A stretch of DNA of 64,000 nucleotides from Casuarius casuarius (Eukaryota > Chordata > Aves > Casuariiformes > Casuariidae). Position 1 is the first letter of the stretch. Every line of letters starts with the position of its first letter. Location: contig PTFA01000550.1 of NCBI GenBank assembly GCA_003342895.1, forward strand, positions 62,001 through 126,000, written 5' to 3'. Shown one piece after another: positions 52,768 through 62,488 of the stretch. The notes under the pieces were generated by a model. The model saw only the letters and a list, made by a program, of their open reading frames with translations. It did no database searches and was not told the DNA's origin. Made by a program: the position numbers and the translations under genes.

Positions 52768-52779
52768 TGCGCATGCGCG
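52768..52779 (+). promoter_or_regulatory. NRF1 binding motif
   Basis: TGCGCATGCGCG matches the NRF1 consensus YGCGCAYGCGCR at all 12 positions. It lies 58-69 bp upstream of the ATAD3A start codon. NRF1 is the classic activator of nuclear genes for mitochondrial proteins, which fits ATAD3A. Confidence 0.75.
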
Positions 52780-52978
52780 ACTGCCACCCGCGCGGCTTCC
52801 GATTGGGCCGCACGAGGACGTCATCCGAAGGGCGCCGAGTTCTGTCACGCGCAGGATGATGTTTCTTCTGATCGACGGAAGGACGCGATGGTCTGGGCTG
52901 GAAAGTGGAATTTGATTGGCTGTGGGGCAGGGCCGCGGGGCTGAGGACGGGCACTGGGGAAGGACAAACTAGGTCAGG

Positions 52979-53074
52979 ATGGCGCTCCGCCATAGCAACG
53001 GGAGTGTTGGGGCGTTGCTAAGGAGGCCGGAGGAGGCGGCGCGGGGATGGCAGCGGCCAATGTGGCCCCAGCAG
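52979..53074 (+). other. Putative non-coding exon 1 of the head-to-head gene
   Basis: The donor GCAG|GTACTG at 53075 lies in the CpG island, and a good acceptor (TTTTCATCCTAG) follows at 53394, making a 320-bp first intron. The ATG at 52979 opens 32 codons that meet TGA as the first codon of exon 2. The ATG at 53047 opens a 13-codon frame that also stops early in exon 2. Both would be upstream ORFs. The transcription start is unknown, so the left edge is nominal. Confidence 0.45.
52993..53020. promoter_or_regulatory. Inverted X-box (RFX) half-sites
   Basis: TAGCAAC at 52993-52999 and its exact reverse complement GTTGCTA at 53014-53020 are separated by 14 bp. Both contain the RFX half-site RGYAAC. 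RFX X-boxes near the start site are typical of ciliary and centrosomal genes. Neither copy is a full 14-bp X-box, so binding is only a possibility. Confidence 0.45.
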
Positions 53075-53430
53075 GTACTGGCCGCGGGGCATGGCGGGGC
53101 GAGCCTGTCCGGGCGGGATCCTGGGAGGCACCAGGCTCTGGCTCGCAGGTCCCCATGGGGTCGCGGCGTCCAGCCCGGCAGTGCTGGAGGTCCAATGCAG
53201 GTCCGGGCCTGCCCGCATGCCCTGGCCCCAGCCTCCCGCTCAGCAACTGCCTGGCATGCCCTGAGGAGGCAGTAGGCACTGTGACCGAGATTACCATACA
53301 CCGTGATAGATGCCGGCGTTTATTTAGGGCGACCCATAATGTGTAATTAGGAGAGCTATTAAGAGTTATCACAAGTTTTGTCTTTTCATCCTAGTGAAAA
53401 GCAAGTGAATTTCTTAGCAACACCCAGAAG

Positions 53431-53527
53431 ATGAGCGCTACTCAGCACCAGACCTTCATGAAACTACAAAAAAAGTGGACTTTGCACAATAGCAGGGGAG
53501 GATCGTCGTTATTTAAAGAAGAAATCG
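53431..53527 (+). CDS. Head-to-head gene, first coding exon
   Basis: The exon starts at 53395 after TCCTAG; coding begins at ATG 53431. It encodes MSATQHQTFMKLQKKWTLHN then SRGGSSLFKEEI and one base of an Asp codon. The donor is gtagga at 53528, a weaker form of the consensus. Confidence 0.75.
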
Positions 53528-56500
53528 GTAGGATGGAGCTGATGGTCATGATAGGTTGACCACATGAACAATAGATCTTTTTAACATAGCTGAGTTATCA
53601 CCTGGGAGAGACATTGGTTATATTCAGATGTTACATCAGTGTCAATCTGTGATATGATTTCAAGTCAACTAGGTCTAATGATGTAATGTTCCCACTGTGC
53701 AGAGGAAATCCTCCCCCTTTACAAAATTCTCAGTTCCAAAGTTCTGTGTATTTTTGACTGAAATAGCTACATAAGTATAGAATATTAACTATGTTTTTCT
53801 TAGACTATTTTTACAGCAGAGTGGTAATGCAGGGCACTCTAGAGGTATAAGTAAGTAAGAGAGTAAGAACTATTTAATAAAACATTTTGTAAATAAATAC
53901 ATTTTGTTCTTACCTAGAAACCAACTTATCTCCCACCATAGATGGCTTGGAAGAAAGTCTGCAGAAACTTAAAGTTCAAGTGGACAGCTTAGTCTCAAGT
54001 CTGAGTTTTGACATGGATCAAAATGATGGCACAGATTCTGACACTGCAGGCAGCTCAACTAGTTTTAGACCTGAATGGCTACAAATTTATAATGCAACCT
54101 ATGTGGAGACAGGTCCTGGGAATACACCTAAGCAGCTTGCAGAGTCAGAGTGGTTTCTAAAGCCTAGGCATCTAGTCAAATTTTTAGGTGATTACCCAGC
54201 ACTAACAAACTTAAGTCTTCCGGTGTTCTCTGCATCTGCAGTCAGTCATGTGGCTGGGCTGGAAAGTGAAACCATAAGCAAAAATGATTTGCTATTGGAG
54301 GATCTGGTAAATACCAACTCATTTCCTGTAAAGCTTGGAGCTCCACATGTAATTGGAGTCAAGTCTGTCTTACACCCAAAAGTCCCAGTGAGAACTTGCT
54401 CTCATGAGAGAGTCAGTTCTTTCTTAGACCAAGGTAGCTCTCTGTCTGTTGAATGTGCAGGGAATTACCGATCCCGCTCATTTTCTCCTGCTTCAAAAAA
54501 AAGCCGCTGGCTAAGGTCTCGCTCCCAGTCTCCCAAGTCCATTTGGAGGCTAAATTCTGCAAAGGCAAATGCTTGTGCCCAGCCTCTGCCAAACTTTGGC
54601 AGATTCAGGTGCAGCAGAAAGACAACAGCATCAACCAGACAGTCGCGATCTAGAACACACAAACTGGGGTCCCTGGCTGCCAGATCCCATACTCCAACTA
54701 GGATGAATGCAGGGGGAATACTCAGTTCCTCATGGAGCCCTTACAGTCTGCCGTCTGCTACTACGTCCTCACCAGCAGCTCAGGACGTTAATGAAAGGTA
54801 AGAACAGTCTTTTGTAAGGCAAGTTAAATTGCCCTAACAGCCTGAGGCCCCAGCATTTTATTATGAAGATTTGTATTGTACATGTGCATTTTGAAGTCCC
54901 CTTTCACATTATAGATTCCACTGTTACTTATAAGAAATTATGACTGGCAGAAACAATTTTCCATAGTCCACAGTTGCACTGTAGATATCAATTACATTGA
55001 CTAAAGCAAATATCTTTCATATTTACTTTGTTGCCTGAAGACATAATCCACAACCTCTCTAGTGACTGGTAGTGTGTCCACTGATACACATTGGATTAGG
55101 CAGATCCTATAGTTAACAGATTAAAGAAAAACAAAATAATTTTGGCTTTTTACTCAGTATTGCCTCTTGTATGATGCTGTCACTAGTGTCTTTGGGAGGG
55201 CTAATTACTGCACTGGGGGAAGCGCTTAGTGAAAGATTGGACCCTGGAATGGAAAAGCTTTGTGCCTGGCATGCTACCCTGACTTGAATCCAAAAGTACT
55301 CTTAATACTTCAGCTTCCTACACAAGTCCTGTCTTTTAAACCTCTTCTACTTTAGAAAGGTGATGACTCCAGAATCAAACTTCAGAGAAATCTGACCTAT
55401 AGGAAGCAATGAGTTTGAATTCCCCTGATATTCACTCCGTTATCTTTCAAGATGGATTGGTGACACTAGATAATAATGAAATGATATTTTGCGTCTTAGA
55501 GATGGCACAGATTTTTTGTAGTAATTCACTCAAACATGTTAGTATATAAGTACTATGGTATGTCCTCTATATGTGAAAAGCCTAACCCAAAAGCACAGAA
55601 GTGAAAATTTGTAGATCTAACATGATAGTTCACACATAACTTCATCAGAATGCCGATGATCTGCAATGCTCCACCTTCAAATTTAGCCCCATCCTTCCTA
55701 AAACTCCTTATTGTTGTAAAAGGCAGACATTCAATATAGTTATGGACCCATATTCTTTGTAGCTGGGGTAATTGGGTACTCAGAATGTCTATTGTTTCTT
55801 GCTTCTAGCTTGAGACATTTGAAAGGGGCATAATTTACAAAAAATAGAGAGCATTCTCCCTTGTAAACAGATTTCCTTAAGGCATCTCAGCATTGATATG
55901 GGAAGCACTGTAAAAATACAAGACACTGTTCATCTTGGTTGATGAGATTTTTGCAGAGTCTTGGAGAAGGCTGGAGTGAATGCAGCAAAGGGCCACTAAG
56001 ATGATTAAGGGACTAGTGCATCTGTCACATGAGGAAAGGCTGAGAATGCTGGCACTGCATAGCGGGAAGAAGACTGAGCGGGGATCTTATTAATGTGTAT
56101 AAATACTGAGCGGGGATCTTATTAATGTGTATAAATATGTGAAGGGAGGATGTAAAGAGGATGGGGACAGACTCTTTGAGAGACAACAGGCACAAACAAA
56201 CACAAGAAGTTCCATCTGAACCAAGGAAAACCTGACTGAGCACTGGAGCAGGTTGCCCAGAGAGCTTGTGGAATCTGCATCTTTGGAGATATTCAAAAGT
56301 TAGGACACAGTCCTGGGCAACCAGCTCTAGGTCGCCCTGCTTGAGCAGGGAAGTGGGACTAGATGATCTCCAGAGGTCCCTTCCAACCTCAACCATTCAT
56401 TGATTCTGTGAAGGCATTATGGGGAAGGCACTGATAGAAATGTCCTCATATGAGAAGGAGCTGGCACACCTCAGTTTAGAGTGTTTGCATATGGAGGAAG

Positions 56501-57568
56501 AGTGTTTTTTAGAGCTAAAGAGGCAACAAGAGCTGGAGTGAACTCAGGGTCCAAGGCCAAAGTGGTTAATGAATGCAACTTGCAAGGACAAGTTTGTCTG
56601 AAGGACAAAGGACAAAACTGGGGGTTTGGTGAAAGGAATGAGAACAATTGGAGTCAAGTCTTTCTAAATTCAGTGGCTGTTCCTGCTTGTGCAATTGGGT
56701 GGGAAAACAGCTGCAGAGATGCATTCCCCCCCCAAACCCCAGCAGTCTATTCTATGACTGATGGTACACGAGTCAAATGAGAACTGAGTTCACTGCTCTT
56801 CATTTTTGAGATGCATCTGAAGAGCACAGAGAGAAAGTGTACCCAGACATTGCCAGTCAATGCAGAGCTGTGCATGCACACCCCTGTTTTTTTTAACAGG
56901 TTTGCTGCACAGGCATTCAGATTTTAAGAGTTTTAAGCATGCATCTCAGAGAGTTTGGCCATAAACAGCTATTCAATGAGCAGAGGGAGCACAGCATACT
57001 TAAACCCAAGAAACAGAAGTATTAATGTTCCCTGGGGGGGAGAGGGGCAGAGGGGGATGCTAGTTAAAGAGCAAGGCAGTTAAGTAGGGGGAAAAGCACT
57101 TCTATTATTTGTATAGTGGAAGACATTACTTTTGCAGTTACAAGATACATACACAAAACTGCATATTGCCTTGAAGAGGCAAGATTTGGCCCAAGGATAT
57201 TTGTCGGGTCTAGAAATCAAATAGATTTGTGAACTAGGCAGAGAGTGAGAAATATTACAATAATGTCAGTTTTTATGAACTTCACGTTGGATGGATGGGA
57301 GCAGAATAGAGAATCACATTTCACATTGCAAGGGAAGATCAGAAATATCACAGTTCTGAGATGCCTGCTTCTGTGGCTCTCATTATTTTCCTGCTGATAT
57401 TTCTTAGGATTAGTGCTTTTGTTTTCTAGGTGTGCGATGAGAAGCTCCCAGTTCCATTATGAAGCCCACAAGAACAATGAGTTGCTGAGAGGCAGCCAAG
57501 ACTTGCAGTCTGCGTGTAACTACAGACAAGAACTGAAGTCAGCATCCAAGAAACTCCAAGAGCATTAG
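53431..57568 (+). CDS. Unrecognised protein, 363 aa, head-to-head with ATAD3A
   Basis: Coding exons 53431-53527, 53942-54797 and 57430-57568 join in phase (G|AT, then AG|G) to give 1092 bp: 363 aa plus TAG. Start ATG 53431 has A at -3 and an in-frame TGA at 53395 at the very start of its exon. I do not recognise the family. Visible: a short predicted helix, coiled-coil-like (GLEESLQKLKVQVDSLVSSL, 34-53); an acidic Ser/Thr stretch (54-73); a globular-looking conserved-style patch (RPEWLQIYNATYVE, SEWFLKPRHLVKFLGDYPAL, about 75-123); a basic Ser/Arg patch (about 208-231); a Ser/Pro-rich end of the large exon; and a charged C-terminal exon (318-363). No signal peptide, membrane helix or catalytic motif is seen. 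A non-coding first exon probably ends at 53074. X-box half-sites in the promoter hint at a ciliary or centrosomal role, which is inference only. Confidence 0.8.
53942..54797 (+). CDS. Head-to-head gene, large coding exon
   Basis: 856 bp with acceptor CACCATAG and donor AG|GTAAGA. One continuous frame of 284 codons, the longest in the window, far longer than chance frames here. It contains the helical segment, the FRPEWLQIYNATY and PRHLVKFLGDYPAL patches and the RS-like patch. It is too Ser/Arg-rich in its second half to assign a fold. Confidence 0.85.
55945..56415 (+). mobile_element. CR1 LINE 3'-end fragment
   Basis: From about GTCTTGGAGAAGGCTGGAGT through AGGAAAGGCTGAGAATGCTG, GGAGCAGGTTGCCCAGAGAG and GACTAGATGATCTCCAGAGG to CCCTTCCAACCTCAACCATT and ATTGATTCTGTG, this follows the conserved 3' end of CR1 elements in the sense orientation, ending in a degenerate ATTCTGTG tail repeat. 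It is 5'-truncated, diverged, and has no intact reverse transcriptase frame. It includes an internal 32-bp tandem duplication. Confidence 0.9.
56073..56136. repeat. 32-bp perfect tandem duplication inside CR1
   Basis: The unit beginning ACTGAGCGGGGATCTTATTA and ending TATAAAT occurs twice back to back (56073-56104 and 56105-56136) without mismatch. CR1 normally has this block once, so it is a local duplication after insertion. Confidence 0.95.
57430..57568 (+). CDS. Head-to-head gene, last coding exon
   Basis: 139 bp: acceptor GTTTTCTAG with a long pyrimidine-rich lead (TTTTGTTTTCTAG), phase match to the previous donor, then RCAMRSSQFHYEAHKNNELL, RGSQDLQSACNYRQELKSAS and KKLQEH, then TAG. 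The charged, helix-favouring composition looks like protein rather than intron. Confidence 0.7.
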
Positions 57569-60500
57569 AAAGCCATCCAGCTGGACTCTCTAACAACACA
57601 AATTTTTGAGGGAGATTTTATTAACCTGTACTGGGAGAAGACACCATCAGAGATTTCAGCCTCATAATGCAGAAAGGCTCGTGCACTATGCTTTTTTTCC
57701 CCCTCTCTCCTGAAAGCTTCAGAAAAAATGCAGACTCAGTAAGCCAAATGGGCCAAATCTAGGCTTGAAGCACCCTTTAGATTTTGTTGCCAAAGGTGGC
57801 CTGTTGTTATCAAACTAGCAGACTAATTTATTCATTTACCTTTCTGCTAAGGACAAGGAAAACAACAACAAAAAAAATCTGTATGCTTATGCTTTATACA
57901 GAGCTGTATTTCACTTTGTGAAAACTACTCCTAATCAAATTGCTTGTAATGTGGAGAAAAAAAAAAAAAAAAAAGAATAGGGACAAGAAGAAAGTTACCT
58001 ATAGTAGCTGTATAAAGAGTCAGAAACATGCATAAAGCTCATATATAAAATCCTGCAGCGTGAAATAAGTTATAGAATGCAGCCTAGATCAGCTCCAGTG
58101 TTCAAAAGCAGGCCAGTGGCAGTCATTCAGGTATCTTTTTCCTTGTAAATCTTCTTGGTTTCTCCAAAACATTGACTTGACTAAGTCTCTGAAAAAGTGT
58201 CTGGCCCCCCCAACCCACACACACTACTGCCTTGAAAGACTAGCGTATCCTAGTTATGGTTGTACTTTGACATCACAGTAAGTCTGAAATTACGCAGGAG
58301 AAGGCTGCAAGCTAGATGCATCTATGAGCAAGTTTGTTCCAAGTGAATACAACCTAGCAAATTTCAGGAACTGGGAGAAATATGCTGACTGCTTCCTGCA
58401 GAAAACCATTAGGTGTCTAGGCAATAGATGAGTTAGGTGGGATAGGTTCAGTCCAGTTCCTGATGGATCAGGACCTACCTGGAAGGTGATGTTCAGAAAA
58501 CCCACGATGTCTTGATACAGGAAGGCAGAAGAATCTTGCATTGCCAAAGAACATGGAAACTGACACACTAGATCACACTAGCAGTTTCATATAATCAGTT
58601 CTTTAATATTTACTATCTTTAACATTAATATTTAAGACTGTCTTTCATCTTTAATATTAATATAATTAATTCTTTAATAATAACCCACACCACATGCATC
58701 AAAAAGGGGAAAGGACCACATAGAAAACTTGGGAATAGCTCACCCACAGATGAAGCTCTTTATAGTCCCCATAGGCAGAATTCAGCTCTTACTGGGAGCC
58801 CTGATGGCTTGTGCTCTCATCCTATAAAGGTGTGTGGGTGTCACACCCACTAATTCAGTGCAGATGGGATGCCTAAATAGCTTTAGAAATCATTAGGCTT
58901 TAGTTCAAAAAAAGTTCAGTTTAACTTACTTGTGTACCTTAGAATGGCCCCCTTTTTATGTTTATGAGTACTGCCAGTTCAACCAAGATTTAAGGGACAT
59001 TTACTTTTTGGCTCCTTATAAAACAATATTTGTTTCTCACTAAAGCTGAGATATTAGTAAGGCCGGACTGATGTATTTCTAATTTTGGGGGGGTGAAGTT
59101 TCATGTAAATCAGCCTATGAAGTCATGGAAGGAATGCTTATTTTTCAGTCATTTAAAATGGAGATGAACACCAGCTTTTCAACCCATACCTCTCCTTAGT
59201 TACACTTAAAAGATTTGTCCCTACAGCTATCAAGAACGAAGTAATCATTCCAACTCAATAGCTCGTGTTGTATATTTAATTTGTTGTCTTCAAAAGGAGG
59301 GGAAGGGAGGGAATGTTAAGGAATTAGTAAACTATGCAGGGAGTTTTGCAAAATTAAATAATCTTTGTCCTACAGCAAGATGAACAAGAGGATCTTGAGA
59401 TCATGAGAGATTCCAGAGGCTGTATCTTTCCCTCAGCATAGTCTCCATTCAGATTGATCAGTCACCAAGCTACATTCCAAAGAACACAAATCATACGAAA
59501 TCTCCTTATCTAGTTAATGGGTTACTCACCTCCCTCCCATACCATCATCCTGTACAGGGAGACAGCCCAAGGCAAATACTCCATAGATCTAGATAGGTCA
59601 ATTTTAGCACAGGGGAGACAAGGTCAGTGTCAAAGTACCTCTCAGCTCCAGAAGGAACCGATTTAAAGAGTCTGTAAGCAGAGTTATGGAGGGTTTGCAG
59701 GATGGAGTGACATTGCATGGGGGCTCTCCAAACATACAGCACAGCTTTAAAAAAGCATTCCACATGTAGGACAAATAAGCAAAAAACTTAAAATAGAGCA
59801 AGTGTTACTGAGGGAATATATGTCCACTGATGCTGCTTTTGTTTGCCAGAGAAGTATCTACATTTCCTTACAGCCCTAAGCCCTGAATTTTGGAACTGTG
59901 CTTCTAAAATGGCTTTGTCACTAGGTAGCAAAATAATCCTTTTTTTTTCATCCTCCCCTTTCTGAAGAGTAGCTTTGTGACATTAAATTCAAGCCTGGGG
60001 CTAAAGGGAAGGAATCAGATTTACTCTCCCCCATAAAAAACTGATTTTTAAATGTAACTCAAGCTTAGGGCAGGGTAGGAGCCCAGGACAAGACAGCTAT
60101 TTAAGGATGTGTGAGGTATCTTCAGAGTGTGGAGGACAGAGCCTGGAATGATAGTGCTGGACACTGATGATCCCTAATTAGTCACAGAACAGGCTAATTA
60201 AGTCTCCATATAACTGCTCTGATAGCAGGACCCATTCCTGACTCGGTGAAACTGTTTGCAGGTATGCCAGCATAGTTCAGTGGCTGTGATCCAGGCAGTA
60301 CTTCACTGTTGTTTGGAGGTGTGTATTTAAAAGAGAAACAAAAATAGCTCTTTTAGATGGCCTTGCTGCCTGGCTTTCCTTGACTCACTGCTGCTGCCTG
60401 AACTCAGCTGAGGGCTGAGAGCTTTAGAGTATAGTACCACCTGCTGCAGAGGTAACTTCCCATGTGTTTGAGTTTTCCACTCTCTCAGACTGACACCAAA

Positions 60501-62111
60501 ACCCAAGGCAAATGACTTGGGGGATGTGGATACTTCAAAGTCCAGCAGGGATCTGTATGTCATTGTATCAGAGAGAGAGGGTGGAACAGTACTGATGAGC
60601 CTCAAGAATACAGAGGACAGGCACTGTATAAACTTATCTCCTAGATTCTGCCAGTGCTTATTAGCCCTGGCCTGGCATAACCCTGTTCAGAGGACACTGA
60701 CCAAGCTCTGCCATAAAATGCAGACCACCTTGGAACACAAAACTGTCCTTGCAGTTTGTAAGAGGCAGGATGTTACGCCAATATTCTGGTCAAATGCTAA
60801 GTGGATTAATGACCTCTTTTCTTCTGCTTCTCAGAAATCCTGGTGGCTTGGGCTAGATCTCTTTCATGTACTGTACATTTTTGTATTTTGTTATTCTTCT
60901 TTCTCCTAATACTTTTTTCTTCCATTCCTGAAATGGCTATACCTCTGGGATGGTTAATTTGAGCAGTCTGTGGAGTATACTGGTGAGTTGAAAGAAAGCT
61001 GCTCTTTGTAAAGTACATCAATTTTGGTGATTATTGACAGTAGGAATGGATTTGGCTATTTGTATTCTTTCACTGAGTGCAGGTGCCCAGAATAAAAGGC
61101 TAGTGCAGTAAACTGTTGAATCTTGAACATGCTCCTAGGCTGAAAAAATAAAATTGTATCAACATTTAATAAATAGAGAACAGGAAGCAAGCAAACAATA
61201 GTGTAGGTTCATCACTTTGCCTTTTCTTTGCTATTTGTCAGGCATAGTTACATAAGAGAGGGTACAGATTTGGGATCTATCAGTCAGGTTGCTTGTTCAA
61301 TCCAGCCAAGGCAAACCTTTAAGCTTTGGGAGAACATGACTAAGGACAACCTGTAGACTTCACAACCACCAACAGTTGCTACAGCTCAATGCACAGTGCA
61401 GGTTAGGAGATGATCTGTGAGGTTTCTGGCTTCCTCCCCAGACCCTTCCATCTTGTCCAAGCCTTTCCCTTTGTTCTGTGGGGGATCAGTTCACTCCAGT
61501 GCCTGTCACGCTGTCTGTCTGTGCTTATATCCTTGGGCTTCTGTAGCTAGAAAGAATACAAAAAATACAATATCAGCTTTGTGTGCCTGTTCTCCAAATG
61601 GGACTGAGTCAGAGATCCCATTCATCTTCCCCAGCGCTCTGGCCTCTTAGTGGGTAAGAAGCTGTGCTTCTACACTGCCACATAGCTTCTTTTTAGCTCT
61701 CGCCTCACTTCAGCCTATTAGGTATCTTTGTGCTACATCACAGTAAGTGGATCCCGGGTAGTGGAAGGAGGAAAGCAGATGCATTGTGTCTTAGTATCTA
61801 TGTTTAGTATTTAGCTTGAGAAGTGCCTCCCAAGTTGAAAAGTGCAGGGTAGTGAAGAGTTCAAGTGACTTCTAAACAGTGCTTCCAAAGCCCAGGCCCA
61901 TTTTTAAGAGCCTCCCCTGTCTTGTTATCCCAAAGTGCTTGCAAGACTGTCTCTCCAATGGATACTTTTTCTCCTGCCTGCAAACCTAATGCCACTAGGA
62001 GGAGCATTCCTCTCAGAAATGGGGAAAGCAGTCCAGCTTTGGACAATCCCTTTTGGGATGATAGCTGTGATGAAGCTATGTTGACAAATTAGCTGCTGAG
62101 CACAGAATATT
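57569..62111. other. Region between the head-to-head gene and VWA1
   Basis: About 4.5 kb between the plus-strand stop codon and the minus-strand stop codon of VWA1. It presumably contains both 3' UTRs. An A-run lies at 57957-57974. Three AATAAA signals on the plus strand lie at 61091-61096, 61147-61152 and 61168-61173. An open frame at 60517-60909 (plus, 130 codons) is unassigned. No canonical minus-strand poly(A) signal was found for VWA1. Confidence 0.6.
61091..61173 (+). terminator. Cluster of three poly(A) signals
   Basis: AATAAA at 61091, 61147 and 61168, all on the plus strand within 83 bp. This could be the distal 3' end of the head-to-head gene, giving a 3' UTR of about 3.5 kb, or the end of an independent transcript. 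Confidence 0.35.
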
Positions 62112-62488
62112 TCAGTCATGAGGGCTCGACTGGGTTGGATCTCCGGCAGCTCTGTCCCCTTCAAGACACCTCTCCCTGGCACATGGGTCCCAGGAGTCCT
62201 CTTTGCATCCCAGCTCACCTGGCTGCATGTGCACTGTGCGGCACAGCCCTTTGCCTGGCTGGTTCTTGTACATGGGCTTCACACACACTTTGTTAGTGGT
62301 GCCTGAAACCAGATCTGTGAGGAGCACGCTGTGGATCTGTGGCGAAACGCTGATGAGAGATGAAGGGCCAGTTTGCCGCCGGCACCTGACTCGGTAACCA
62401 AGGACCTTCCCATCGGCAGAGTCCCAGGAGGCTTTCAGGGTGTTGGGGCCCATGTTCTCAAAGCGAAGGCGCCTCACCGTGGAGCCCT
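62112..62488 (-). CDS. VWA1: VWA1 last exon (FN3 domain and C-terminus)
   Basis: 377 bp: acceptor TCTCTAG, then (E)GSTVRRLRFENMGPNTLKA, SWDSADGKVLGYRVRCRRQT and further to a C-terminal segment with PGELGCKEDSWDPCARERCL before TGA. The extra cysteines near the end may form disulfides, as expected for a secreted protein. Confidence 0.8.

Larger units (their letters stand above)
54798..57429 (+). other. Intron of the head-to-head gene, 2.6 kb
   Basis: GT-AG intron containing a CR1 LINE fragment (55945-56415). The remainder shows nothing recognisable. Confidence 0.7.
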
